From: Smithellaceae bacterium
GTDB taxonomy: Bacteria > Desulfobacterota > Syntrophia > Syntrophales > JAQULV01
NCBI GenBank assembly: GCA_028718405.1
Contig: JAQULV010000095.1
Coordinates: 1 to 6,118, forward strand
Length of the DNA: 6,118 nt
Reading direction: 5' to 3'
Both the position numbers and the translations under genes were made by a program. Below, in pieces: positions 1 through 6,118 of this stretch. The notes under the pieces are model-generated. The model worked only from the letters and a program-made list of their open reading frames with translations, made no database searches and was not told where the DNA came from. How positions within the stretch are numbered: position 1 is the first letter of the stretch; every line of letters starts with the position of its first letter.

Positions 1-219
1 GAAGAACATGGCGACGAGGTAGTACTTCACGTCGAAGCGGATCCACGCCGGTCCTGAGGAGATGAGACCGGATTCGTAAGGCTCGCCGGTGGTGCGACCC
101 TTGTGGTGCTCTCCCAGAAGATGGGAAGACCCGATCATGGCGGCGGCCAGGAGGATTACCGCCGCCACGAACAGGGCCAAAGGCCAGAAGGCCTCGATTT
201 GGTCGATCGGATGATGCAA
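1..219 (-). CDS. nuoA: NADH-quinone oxidoreductase subunit A, N-terminal part (cut by left edge)
   Basis: NuoA is a small membrane subunit of respiratory complex I, which passes electrons from NADH (or another donor) to quinone while pumping protons. The visible 73 residues contain a hydrophobic segment at about 11-30, a polar loop, and the family's conserved stretch: GEPYESG at 45-51, then RFDVKYYLVAMFF at 61-73. This matches the E. coli NuoA region PFESG...KFYLVAMFF, so the family call is strong. The window ends just before the expected IFD-E motif and the later membrane helices; complete members are about 115-150 residues. The start is inferred: no ATG lies at the right place, but TTG at 219-217 follows a purine-rich GGGGAG with a 7-base gap. 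The gene lies 248 bases beyond pgi on the same strand and probably heads a nuo operon continuing off the left edge. Confidence 0.88.
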   Translation of the reverse strand, partial: MHHPIDQIEAFWPLALFVAAVILLAAAMIGSSHLLGEHHKGRTTGEPYESGLISSGPAWIRFDVKYYLVAMFF

Positions 220-224
220 AATAA

Positions 225-232
225 CTCTCCCC
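225..232 (-). promoter_or_regulatory. Ribosome binding site fixing the TTG start of nuoA
   Basis: Read on the minus strand, GGGGAGAG lies directly before TTATT-TTG. GGGGAG to TTG leaves 7 bases, a normal distance. It is the only good Shine-Dalgarno-like sequence near the expected NuoA N-terminus, and no in-frame ATG or GTG competes, so it supports a TTG start. Confidence 0.55.
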
Positions 233-351
233 GTCAGGGTACTGGACGCAAACTGAGTGGCATCAAGAAGCTCCCGGATTGAATACGGGAAGCGCCAACA
301 GCGGGGGGAATGTCCCGACCCGTTTCAGGGGATAAACATTTCCAATACGCT

Positions 352-360
352 GTTATATCA
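352..360 (-). promoter_or_regulatory. Candidate extended -10 promoter for nuoA
   Basis: The minus strand reads TGATATAAC, an extended -10 form (TG, one base, then TATAAC, five of six matches to TATAAT). No good -35 box is found at the usual distance, which extended -10 promoters can tolerate. A weaker alternative lies just upstream: TTGTCG at 391-386, 17 bases, then TAAATT at 368-363. Either would give a nuo leader of roughly 125-140 bases. The surrounding stretch (about 340-440) is visibly richer in A and T than the genes beside it. The rest of the 220-467 gap holds no convincing gene; a small imperfect hairpin (TCCCG/CGGGA arms, 272-276 and 286-290) lies in the presumed leader. Confidence 0.35.
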
Positions 361-467
361 AGAATTTATGCTAATAGCGGAAGGCCGACAATGGGAATTA
401 AACGGAAGAACAATGGTAGGCATAAACTACGGGATAAAACGAAGGGAAGAGGCCCCTCTGGAAGACG

Positions 468-2117
468 CTACGATTGAGAAAGGAGACGGTACCGTTGGAT
501 CAGGGCATTGGTTGAACTGTCCTGTGCCGGGATCACCGTTTTGTCTTCCAGCTGCGGGATGATCTTCCCGGCCAAGACCTTTCCCAACTCCACGCCCCAC
601 TGATCGAAGGGGTTGATGCGCCAGATCATCGCCTGCGTGAAGACGCTGTGCTCATAGAGGGCAACGAGGGCTCCCAGCGTTTCGGGCGTCAGACGCTCCG
701 CCAGGATTGTATTGGTCGGTCTGTTGCCGGGGCAGAGGCGGTGGGGGATCAGCCTTTCGTCGATCCCTTCGGCCCGGAGCTCGGCGGCAGTCTTTCCGAA
801 GGCCAGGGCCTGGGTCTGGGCGAACATGTTGGCCATGAGCAGGTCGTGATGGCGCGGAAGCGCGTTGAGCGGTTTTGCAAAGCCGATGAAATCGGCGGGG
901 ATCAGTTTCGTTCCTTGGTGCAAAAGCTGGTAAAATGAGTGCTGGCCGTTGGTACCGGGTTCCCCCCAGTAGATCGGGCCGGTTTCGTAAGCTATCTCCT
1001 TGCCTGCCGCGGTCACGCCCTTGCCGTTGCTCTCCATCGTCAGTTGTTGGAGATAGGCGGGAAATCTCTTCAGGTAGGCCTCGTAGGGAAGAACCGCCGC
1101 CGTCTGCGCCCCGAAGAAATCGCCGTACCAGACGGAGAGCAGCCCCATCAGGACGGGAAGGTTCCTCTCGAAGGGCGTGCTGCGGAAGTGCTCGTCCATG
1201 GCGTGGAAACCGGCCAGGAGTTCGCGGAAACGCGCGGGACCGATGGCGATCATCGTGGAAAGGCCGATCGCCGAATCCATGGAGTAGCGGCCGCCCACCC
1301 AGTCCCAGAAGCCGAACATATTGGCGGTATCGATGCCGAATTTTGTAACGGCTTCCGCGTTGGTCGAGACGGCCACGAAATGTCTTGCCACGGCCTTCTC
1401 GTTGCCCAGCGCCTTGAGAAGCCAGGCGCGGGCACTTTCGGCATTGGTCATCGTCTCCAGGGTGGTGAAGGTCTTGGAGGAGACGATGAAGAGCGTCTCG
1501 TCGGGTGTGATATCGCAGGTGGCCTCGGCAAGGTCCGTCCCGTCTATGTTGGAGACGAAGCGGAAACACATCTTTCTTTCGCTGTAATACTTCAGCGCCT
1601 CGTAGGCCATAACGGGGCCGAGGTCTGAACCGCCGATGCCGATATTGATCACATTCCGGATGGGCTTGCCGGTGAAGCCTCGCCAACTGCCGCTCCGCAG
1701 CTTTTCCGCGAAGGCGGTCATCTTCTCCAAAACGGCGTGAACCTCGGCGACGACGTTAACTCCGTCGACGACAATCCTCTGTTCTTTGGGGGCGCGCAGG
1801 GCCACGTGGAGTGCGGCGCGTCCTTCCGTCGCGTTAATCTTTTCGCCATTGAACATCGCCGCGATGCGTTCGTCGAGGCTGCTTTCGCGGGCCAACGCCG
1901 TAAGCAGCAAGATCGTCTCGTCGGTGATGAGATTCTTGGAATAATCGAGATAGAGGCCTGTGCCTTCGGCTACGAGCCGCTTGCCGCGGGAGGGATCCTG
2001 GGCGAAGAGTTCGCGCAGATGAACGGGGCGGATCTTCTGAAAGTGAGCCGCGAGCGCCTTCCAGGCGGGAAGCGCCGTGGGATTCTGCGGCTTAGCTTCC
2101 GCATCCCTGCCGGGCAT
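468..2117 (-). CDS. pgi: Glucose-6-phosphate isomerase (phosphoglucose isomerase)
   Basis: This cytoplasmic enzyme interconverts glucose-6-phosphate and fructose-6-phosphate in glycolysis, gluconeogenesis and around the pentose phosphate pathway. The 549-residue product has the same length as E. coli Pgi and is collinear with it. Visible landmarks are [12 protein letters not shown] at 158-168, the phosphate-binding SSKTFTT at 213-219, the family signature [13 protein letters not shown] at 273-285, the catalytic-base Glu362 in [10 protein letters not shown], His393 in GQHSFYQ (ring opening), and the C-terminal signature [13 protein letters not shown] at 501-513 ending in the active-site Lys513. 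All expected catalytic residues are present and there is no frameshift. ATG at 2117 is preceded by GGAGG with a 6-base gap. The gene starts 43 bases after the tkt stop on the same strand, so the two are probably co-transcribed; no strong promoter was seen in that gap. No strong terminator follows the gene. Confidence 0.97.
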   Translation of the reverse strand: MPGRDAEAKPQNPTALPAWKALAAHFQKIRPVHLRELFAQDPSRGKRLVAEGTGLYLDYSKNLITDETILLLTALARESSLDERIAAMFNGEKINATEGRAALHVALRAPKEQRIVVDGVNVVAEVHAVLEKMTAFAEKLRSGSWRGFTGKPIRNVINIGIGGSDLGPVMAYEALKYYSERKMCFRFVSNIDGTDLAEATCDITPDETLFIVSSKTFTTLETMTNAESARAWLLKALGNEKAVARHFVAVSTNAEAVTKFGIDTANMFGFWDWVGGRYSMDSAIGLSTMIAIGPARFRELLAGFHAMDEHFRSTPFERNLPVLMGLLSVWYGDFFGAQTAAVLPYEAYLKRFPAYLQQLTMESNGKGVTAAGKEIAYETGPIYWGEPGTNGQHSFYQLLHQGTKLIPADFIGFAKPLNALPRHHDLLMANMFAQTQALAFGKTAAELRAEGIDERLIPHRLCPGNRPTNTILAERLTPETLGALVALYEHSVFTQAMIWRINPFDQWGVELGKVLAGKIIPQLEDKTVIPAQDSSTNALIQRYRLLSQS

Positions 2118-2160
2118 GTGTCTCCTCCGATGGATTGATGGACTGGATGGTACCTGTTTC

Positions 2161-4014
2161 TCAGGAAATGCTCAAGAGCATTTTGACCTTGGCGCAGATT
2201 GCCGCCTTCGAGATCCCTTCGTAATCGAGAAGCTCCTGAGGCGTGCCGCTCTTCGGCTTCCTGGCGACATAGAGGGAATGAACCTGAGCGGAGCTGCCCG
2301 CCAGCGCTGAGCATACGGCCTCGCCGATTCCGCCCTGGCCGTAGTGGTCTTCTACGGTGAGGATGAATTTCGTTGTGGCCGCGGCTTCCTGCAAGGTCTT
2401 CACGTCCAGCGGCTTGACGCTGTAAAGGTCGATGATGCGGATGACAACGCCAAGCTGAATGAGCTCGTCGTAGGCGGCGAGCGCCTCGTAGAGCGTGACC
2501 CCGGCCGCGCAAACCGTCGCAGCGTCCGCGTCGCTTTGCCTCAGAACCTTGCTTCCTCCGATGGGGAAGTTCTCACCGGGCCCGTAAAGAATAGGTGTCG
2601 CCTTGCGTGTCGTGCGGATGTAGACAATCCCCCGGTGAAGCGCCGCTTCCGTCACCAGCTTGGTCGCGGCGTAAGCGTCGGCGGGATAAAGGACGACACT
2701 GTCGAGTATCGTTCGGAACAGGGCGATGTCTTCGAGCCCCATCTGCGAGGGCCCGTCTTCGCCGATGGAGACGCCGGCATGCGAACCAGCAAACTTGATA
2801 TTGGCATCGGAATAGCGACTCATCCTGATCTGGTCGAAGGCCCTGCTGAAGAAGGCCCCGAAAGTGGAGACGAAAGGAATCCGGCCGCGAGCCGAAAGGC
2901 CGATAGCCGTTCCCACCATGTTCTGCTCGGCGATGTACATCTCGAAGAAGCGTTCGGGATGGGCCGCCTTGAAGACTTCCGCATAGGTCGAGTTTCCCAC
3001 CTCGCCGTCGAGGACGACGATATTGGGGATGTGAGGATAGATTGCAGCCAGGGCCTTCCCGTAGGCCAGACGGGTGGCAACAGGTTGATCGGCGGGATAA
3101 TTGATTGCCGGGGCGTGTACCGTGAACGACATATCTTTTGGCTCCGGTGCGACGGGCGGCGCGATCTCCCCGCGGATGTTCTTGTCGATCTTTCCCAACT
3201 CCTTCAGCGCCCGGTCGCAATCCTCGCGGTTAAGCGGCTTTCCGTGCCAGCCGTCCATATCTTCGATAAATGATACTCCTTCGCCTTTGATCGTCTTGGC
3301 GATGACCATGGCGGGGCGATCCTTAATTTTGAAAGCCTCGCGGTAAGCGGAGGCGATCTCGGGGAAGGAGTGGCCGTCGCAGATAATCGTCCTCCAACCG
3401 AAGGAAGATATCATCTTCGCGTAGGTATGGAGGTCCCAGCCGTACATGGTTTGGCCGCGCTGTCCGAGACGGTTCACATCGAGGATGCCGATCAGGTTGT
3501 CCAGCCCATAATGGGCCGCGATCTGGATCGCTTCCCACTGCGAGCCCTCGGCCATTTCGCTGTCACCCAGCAGCACGAAACTCCGGTAAGCGGGTCCGCC
3601 CAGATATTTTGCGTTCAGGGCCATACCCACGCCGATGGAAAGTCCCTGACCGAGTGAACCGGTAGCCGCTTCCACGTAGGGCAGCGCCGTCGTCGGATGT
3701 CCTTCCAGGAGGCTGCCGAATTTTCTGTAGGTGAGCAACTCTTTTTCGGAGATCTTTCCCGCCGCCGCCCACAGGGCATAAAGAAGCGGCGAGGCATGGC
3801 CTTTGGAAAAGATCAGCCGGTCATTCGCCGGGGACTTGGGTTTGTCGACATCGAAACGGAAGAATCCGCCGAAGAGCAGACATGTTGTGAGCTCCACGGC
3901 CGAGAGCGACGAGGTGGGATGGCCGGAGCCTGCCTCCGTGGTCATGGTGAGGATATAGTAGCGGATCAGCCTCGCCAATTCATCCAGTTTCTCGGTCTGT
4001 CCGTTGTCAGCCAT
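2161..4014 (-). CDS. tkt: Transketolase, short single-chain (animal-like) type
   Basis: Transketolase is a thiamine diphosphate and Mg2+ enzyme that moves two-carbon units between sugar phosphates in the non-oxidative pentose phosphate pathway, producing fructose-6-phosphate and glyceraldehyde-3-phosphate. The 617-residue protein has the three family domains in order: pyrophosphate-binding (about 1-280), pyrimidine-binding (about 310-475) and C-terminal (about 485-617). Visible motifs: GSGHPTS 29-35, SKGHASP 70-76, ATGSLGQG 117-124, the ThDP motif from GDS at 150-152 to Asn181, GWHGKPL 255-261, catalytic Glu363 in YIAEQNM, and [16 protein letters not shown] at 410-425. Length and these motifs resemble human TKT (about 623 residues) more than the roughly 660-residue E. 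coli TktA, from my memory of both sequences. The open frame extends 45 codons upstream to 4149, but the ATG at 4014 has an excellent Shine-Dalgarno and is where homologues begin. It is the first gene of a probable tkt-pgi operon. Confidence 0.95.
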   Translation of the reverse strand: MADNGQTEKLDELARLIRYYILTMTTEAGSGHPTSSLSAVELTTCLLFGGFFRFDVDKPKSPANDRLIFSKGHASPLLYALWAAAGKISEKELLTYRKFGSLLEGHPTTALPYVEAATGSLGQGLSIGVGMALNAKYLGGPAYRSFVLLGDSEMAEGSQWEAIQIAAHYGLDNLIGILDVNRLGQRGQTMYGWDLHTYAKMISSFGWRTIICDGHSFPEIASAYREAFKIKDRPAMVIAKTIKGEGVSFIEDMDGWHGKPLNREDCDRALKELGKIDKNIRGEIAPPVAPEPKDMSFTVHAPAINYPADQPVATRLAYGKALAAIYPHIPNIVVLDGEVGNSTYAEVFKAAHPERFFEMYIAEQNMVGTAIGLSARGRIPFVSTFGAFFSRAFDQIRMSRYSDANIKFAGSHAGVSIGEDGPSQMGLEDIALFRTILDSVVLYPADAYAATKLVTEAALHRGIVYIRTTRKATPILYGPGENFPIGGSKVLRQSDADAATVCAAGVTLYEALAAYDELIQLGVVIRIIDLYSVKPLDVKTLQEAAATTKFILTVEDHYGQGGIGEAVCSALAGSSAQVHSLYVARKPKSGTPQELLDYEGISKAAICAKVKMLLSIS

Positions 4015-4019
4015 TGTTT

Positions 4020-4026
4020 CCTCCTC
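4020..4026 (-). promoter_or_regulatory. Ribosome binding site fixing the tkt start
   Basis: The minus strand reads GAGGAGG, five bases (AAACA), then ATG at 4014. This near-perfect Shine-Dalgarno decides for the 617-residue transketolase against the longer frame beginning at 4149, whose 45 additional residues resemble nothing in the family. Confidence 0.85.
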
Positions 4027-4066
4027 GCCGCGGTCGGCGCCTCCTGCACGTAGAATTCCCTCAATA

Positions 4067-4081
4067 TAGAGATAATCTCTA
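4067..4081. repeat. 15-base perfect palindrome upstream of tkt (possible operator)
   Basis: TAGAGAT, a central A, then ATCTCTA: seven perfectly paired bases on each side. It is AT-rich against a GC-rich background and lies about 53-67 bases before the tkt start, within the presumed promoter or leader. Its size and symmetry fit a binding site for a dimeric regulator; the regulator is unknown. A hairpin with a one-base loop cannot form fully, so a DNA-level site is more likely than an RNA structure. Confidence 0.45.
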
Positions 4082-4097
4082 ACGTGGGCCGATGTCG

Positions 4098-4121
4098 CTG
4101 GCAAGGAGGGTTTATTGCCAG
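4098..4121. repeat. Inverted repeat CTGGCAA-N10-TTGCCAG upstream of tkt
   Basis: Perfect 7-base arms at 4098-4104 and 4115-4121 flank a 10-base centre. A third copy of the core follows: TGCCA at 4116-4120 pairs equally well with TGGCA at 4127-4131, six bases on. Three alternating copies of TGGCA/TGCCA in 34 bases look like stacked half-sites for a regulator. The cluster overlaps the candidate -10 and start point of the tkt promoter. No known regulator was recognised. Confidence 0.4.
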
Positions 4122-4149
4122 GATAATGGCAGGCGAATGCTACGGTCAA
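4120..4149 (-). promoter_or_regulatory. Candidate sigma-70-type promoter for tkt-pgi
   Basis: On the minus strand TTGACC at 4149-4144 (five of six matches to TTGACA) is followed after 18 bases by TATCCT at 4125-4120 (four of six matches to TATAAT). Transcription would begin near 4113, giving a leader of about 100 bases to the tkt ATG. A second possibility is TTGCCA at 4104-4099, 17 bases, then TAGAGA at 4081-4076, which would place the palindrome on the -10. Neither is strong. Confidence 0.3.
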
Positions 4150-4174
4150 AAGGAAGAACCGTCACCGGCTTTGC

Positions 4175-4216
4175 CGCCGCGCATCCGTGCCTGCCTCAGC
4201 CATCGGATATGCGGCG
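4175..4216. repeat. Long imperfect hairpin in the divergent intergenic region
   Basis: The arms 4175-4187 (CGCCGCGCATCCG) and 4204-4216 (CGGATATGCGGCG) pair over 13 positions with one G-T wobble (4181/4210) and one C-A mismatch (4182/4209), around a 16-base loop. No T-run follows it on either strand, so it does not look like an intrinsic terminator. It lies about 180 bases upstream of the kinase start and could be a structured leader, part of a small RNA, or a short palindromic repeat. The rest of 4015-4397 holds no convincing gene; two smaller dyads lie nearby (ACGGT/ACCGT at 4142-4162 and GTGCGG/CCGCAC at 4278-4311). Confidence 0.5.
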
Positions 4217-4336
4217 TAATCCAGGGCCTTATTGCAGAGGGAAGACAAATGTTGTAACCTTACCTGAAACTGCACCAGTGCGGTTTCCCCCCGGAGAGAA
4301 GGTGTCCGCACAGATGTACCGATCGGGCAGTAAATC

Positions 4337-4365
4337 TTGATACATCGAACGTTCCGCCGTATCCA
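4337..4365 (+). promoter_or_regulatory. Candidate promoter for the PAS histidine kinase gene
   Basis: TTGATA at 4337-4342 (five of six matches to the -35 consensus), 17 bases, then TATCCA at 4360-4365 (only three of six matches to the -10). The expected start would be near 4372, leaving a leader of about 26 bases. The spacing is ideal but the -10 is weak, so this is tentative. Confidence 0.25.
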
Positions 4366-4397
4366 GCATATATGTTTTCCCTTGCAAGCGAGCGATC

Positions 4398-5936
4398 ATG
4401 AACAAGGACGATATTGAAAAGCTGCGCCGGCACATGCAGGATCTGGAGGGTCAACTCGTGGCGCTGAAGACCTCCGAGAAACAGTACCGGAGAATCTTCG
4501 AGACGGCGCGGGACGGGATCATCGTCCTGAACTACAGAACGGGCCGGATCATGGATGTAAACACCTTTCTCCTTTTCCTGCTTGGTTTTGACCGCGAGGA
4601 GATGCTGGGCAAGAGAATCTGGGATATCGGTTTCGGCGTCGACCGCGAGATGAGCATGAGGGCCTTTGCCGTCCTCAAGGAGACGGGTTACATCCGTTAT
4701 GACAACCTGCCGCTGCGCGCGAAGGACGGCAAGCGCGTGGACGTGGAGTTCGTCAGCAATGTTTACACCGTGGACGCCGACAAGGTTATCCAGTGCAACG
4801 TCCGGGACATTTCTGAGCGCGTCGCGGCGCAGCAGGCGCTGGCCGCAAGCGAAACCCGCTGCCGCGAGCTTTTCAACAATATGACCAGCGGCGTCGCCGT
4901 TTACCGGGCCGTCGACGACGGCGCCGACTTCGTTTTCGTCGATATGAACCGCGCGGGAGAGCGGATCAGCCAGGTCAAGGTTCAAGAGATCGTCGGACGT
5001 AGCATCAGCGAGCTGTTTCCGTCCGTCCCGCAGTTGGGACTGCTCGATGCGCTCCGGGATGTATGGCAGACAGGCGAGCCGAGGCGTCTGCTGCCATCGC
5101 TCTACCAGGATGGACGGATCACCCAATGGGTGGAGAACTTCGTCTTCCGTTTGCCAGCGGGCGAGGTCGTCGCGATCTACGACGACGTTACGGACCGGAA
5201 GAGGCTGGAGGAGGAGATCCTCAACGTGCGGAAGCTGGAATCCATCGCCACTCTGGCAGGCGGGATCGCCCATGACTTCAACAATCTTCTGGCGGTGATC
5301 CTGGGGAATGTTTCATTCGTTTTAGAGTTCATTCCGCCTGCCAGCAGCATGGCGGCAAGCCTCAAGCGGGCGGAGCGTGCGTGCAATCAAGCCCGGGACC
5401 TGGCCCGCCAGTTGATTACGTTCTCACGCGGGGGGACGCCGGTAAGAAAGGTATTGTCGTTGGGCGATCTGCTCCGCGATAGCGTGTCTTTCTATCTGAG
5501 CGGCTCGGACATTGCCGCGGAGTTTCACATCGCCGATGATCTCTGGCCGGTAGAGGTTGACGAAGACCAGATCCAGCAGGTGATCCAGAATCTCACCACC
5601 AATGCCAAGGAAGCAATGCCGGAAGGGGGAAGGGTCACCGTAGCCGCAGAGAACGCTGTGGTCACCGTGCGGGACGGCCTTCCCATACCCGCCGGCAATT
5701 ATGTGCTCTGGTCCGTAACCGATGAGGGCGTGGGCATTCCGGAGGATGTAATGGGAAAGATCTTCGATCCCTTCTTCTCGACTAAGGAAATGGGCCAGCA
5801 GCGGGGGATGGGGATGGGGCTGGCGATCTGCCACTCCATCATTGCCAAACACGATGGGTATATCCAAGTGAGGTCTTCAGTCGGCCACGGTTCCACCTTC
5901 ACCGTCTATCTGCCGGCCCTGGCGGGCGAGACATAG
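4398..5936 (+). CDS. Soluble PAS-PAS sensor histidine kinase
   Basis: This is a cytoplasmic two-component sensor kinase expected to autophosphorylate on histidine and pass phosphate to a response regulator. The 512 residues run: a charged, probably coiled-coil N-terminus (about 3-30); a first PAS domain (about 30-140, ending in NVRDISER, typical of a PAS/PAC C-cap); a second PAS domain (about 152-266, ending YDDVTDRKRLE); the dimerisation/phosphoacceptor domain with His292 in GGIAHDFNNLL; and a complete ATPase domain with N-box NLTTNAKEAM (398-407), G1 DEGVGI (442-447), F-box FDPFFSTK (456-463) and G2 GMGMGL (470-475). There is no membrane segment, receiver or DNA-binding domain. The PAS ligands cannot be predicted. 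ATG at 4398 has only a poor Shine-Dalgarno, but no better in-frame start is seen and the coiled coil begins there. It is divergent from tkt; a partner regulator is not in the window. Confidence 0.93.
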   Translation: MNKDDIEKLRRHMQDLEGQLVALKTSEKQYRRIFETARDGIIVLNYRTGRIMDVNTFLLFLLGFDREEMLGKRIWDIGFGVDREMSMRAFAVLKETGYIRYDNLPLRAKDGKRVDVEFVSNVYTVDADKVIQCNVRDISERVAAQQALAASETRCRELFNNMTSGVAVYRAVDDGADFVFVDMNRAGERISQVKVQEIVGRSISELFPSVPQLGLLDALRDVWQTGEPRRLLPSLYQDGRITQWVENFVFRLPAGEVVAIYDDVTDRKRLEEEILNVRKLESIATLAGGIAHDFNNLLAVILGNVSFVLEFIPPASSMAASLKRAERACNQARDLARQLITFSRGGTPVRKVLSLGDLLRDSVSFYLSGSDIAAEFHIADDLWPVEVDEDQIQQVIQNLTTNAKEAMPEGGRVTVAAENAVVTVRDGLPIPAGNYVLWSVTDEGVGIPEDVMGKIFDPFFSTKEMGQQRGMGMGLAICHSIIAKHDGYIQVRSSVGHGSTFTVYLPALAGET

Positions 5937-5960
5937 CGTCGAGACGCTATTTGTTATTTT
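5933..5960 (+). terminator. Probable intrinsic terminator overlapping the kinase stop codon
   Basis: ATAGCGT at 5933-5939 pairs perfectly with ACGCTAT at 5944-5950 around a CGAG tetraloop, followed by TTGTTATTTT. The TAG stop (5934-5936) is inside the first arm. The stem is only 7 bp with three G-C pairs and the T-run is interrupted, so termination may be partial. It separates the kinase from the next sensor gene 72 bases downstream. Confidence 0.6.
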
Positions 5961-6008
5961 CCTGTGTCCCTTACGTGGGAAAGGCTCTTCCAGAGTGAGG
6001 TCATGAAA

Positions 6009-6118
6009 ATGGGAACAAACGAAGAGAGCAAAGACAGCGCCGGGACTGCCGAGGAGCTACTGCGGGAGTCGGAAATTCGCTATCATAAGTTGTTCGACAT
6101 GGCGGCGGAGGGGATATT
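6009..6118 (+). CDS. PAS-domain sensor protein, N-terminus only (cut by right edge)
   Basis: The visible 36 residues include LLRESEIRYHKLFDMAAEGI (17-36), the usual lead-in to a PAS domain: a short helix, an S-E-x-R-Y linker, then the F-x-x-A-x-x-G-I start. The same pattern begins the first PAS domain of the upstream kinase (SEKQYRRIFETARDGI), so the two are probably related sensors. Two in-frame ATGs are possible, at 6003 and 6009. GAGG at 5997-6000 lies 8 bases before 6009 but only 2 before 6003, so 6009 is preferred. The product is likely another histidine kinase, but a PAS-containing diguanylate cyclase or response regulator is equally compatible with what can be seen. Confidence 0.7.
   Translation, partial: MGTNEESKDSAGTAEELLRESEIRYHKLFDMAAEGI

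Noticed and set aside
448..459. AGAGGCCCCTCT dyad just beyond the pgi stop as a terminator.
   Set aside because: Allowing a realistic loop leaves only about a 4-bp stem, and the following sequence on the minus strand (TCCCTTCGTTTT) is not a clean T-run; too weak to list.
257..562. Open frame of 101 codons on the plus strand between nuoA and pgi.
   Set aside because: It begins with GTG without a ribosome binding site, overlaps the 3' end of pgi on the opposite strand by about 95 bases, and its product resembles no family I recognise.
939..1628. 229-codon plus-strand frame opposite pgi.
   Set aside because: It lies wholly antisense to a clear, motif-complete pgi; such frames are common in GC-rich genes, and the product has no recognisable domain.
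2344..3273. 309-codon plus-strand frame opposite tkt.
   Set aside because: It is antisense to the transketolase core, with the low-complexity charged composition typical of a shadow frame.
4127..4140. Sigma-54-like TGGCA...ATGC element facing the kinase gene.
   Set aside because: The GG and GC are separated by 9 bases instead of the strictly required 10, and no enhancer-binding partner is evident.
4015..4149. Possible 45-residue N-terminal extension of transketolase.
   Set aside because: The internal ATG at 4014 has a near-perfect GAGGAGG, homologues begin there, and the extension would cover the palindrome and promoter-like sequences.
4092..4340. 82-codon plus-strand frame in the divergent intergenic region.
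   Set aside because: There is no ribosome binding site before its ATG, the composition resembles no known protein, and it runs across the inverted repeats and the candidate tkt promoter.
4260..5273. 337-codon minus-strand frame opposite the kinase.
   Set aside because: It is long, but it mirrors the PAS region codon for codon and its product has no recognisable motif. The kinase has every catalytic box, so the plus strand is the coding one.

Overview
The window looks like ordinary chromosome from a GC-rich, Gram-negative-type bacterium. The metabolic genes, together with a soluble tandem-PAS histidine kinase followed by another PAS protein, would suit a deltaproteobacterium (Desulfobacterota, for example a Syntrophales relative). 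This placement is an impression from gene style, not a demonstrated assignment. There is no sign of a mobile element, CRISPR array, tRNA or rRNA.

Layout: the left two thirds is read leftward (minus strand). From right to left it holds a transketolase gene (tkt, start 4014), a glucose-6-phosphate isomerase gene (pgi, start 2117) 43 bases further on, and, after a 248-base gap with its own promoter-like sequence, the first 73 codons of nuoA, presumably the first gene of a complex I operon that runs off the left edge. The right third is read rightward: a complete two-PAS histidine kinase (4398-5936), a terminator-like hairpin at its stop codon, and the first 36 codons of a second PAS-type sensor cut by the right edge. 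The 383-base divergent region between tkt and the kinase gene carries no convincing gene but several inverted repeats.

How the genes fit together: transketolase and Pgi meet at fructose-6-phosphate, so the tkt-pgi pair joins the non-oxidative pentose phosphate pathway to upper glycolysis/gluconeogenesis and looks like one transcription unit. NuoA belongs to membrane respiration and is probably transcribed separately. The kinase and its partial neighbour are signalling genes with no response regulator visible here; whether they control the metabolic genes cannot be told from the sequence.

I found no clear new system. The points most worth a second look are the dense dyad symmetry in the tkt/kinase divergent region, the animal-like short transketolase, and the tandem PAS sensors separated by a terminator.
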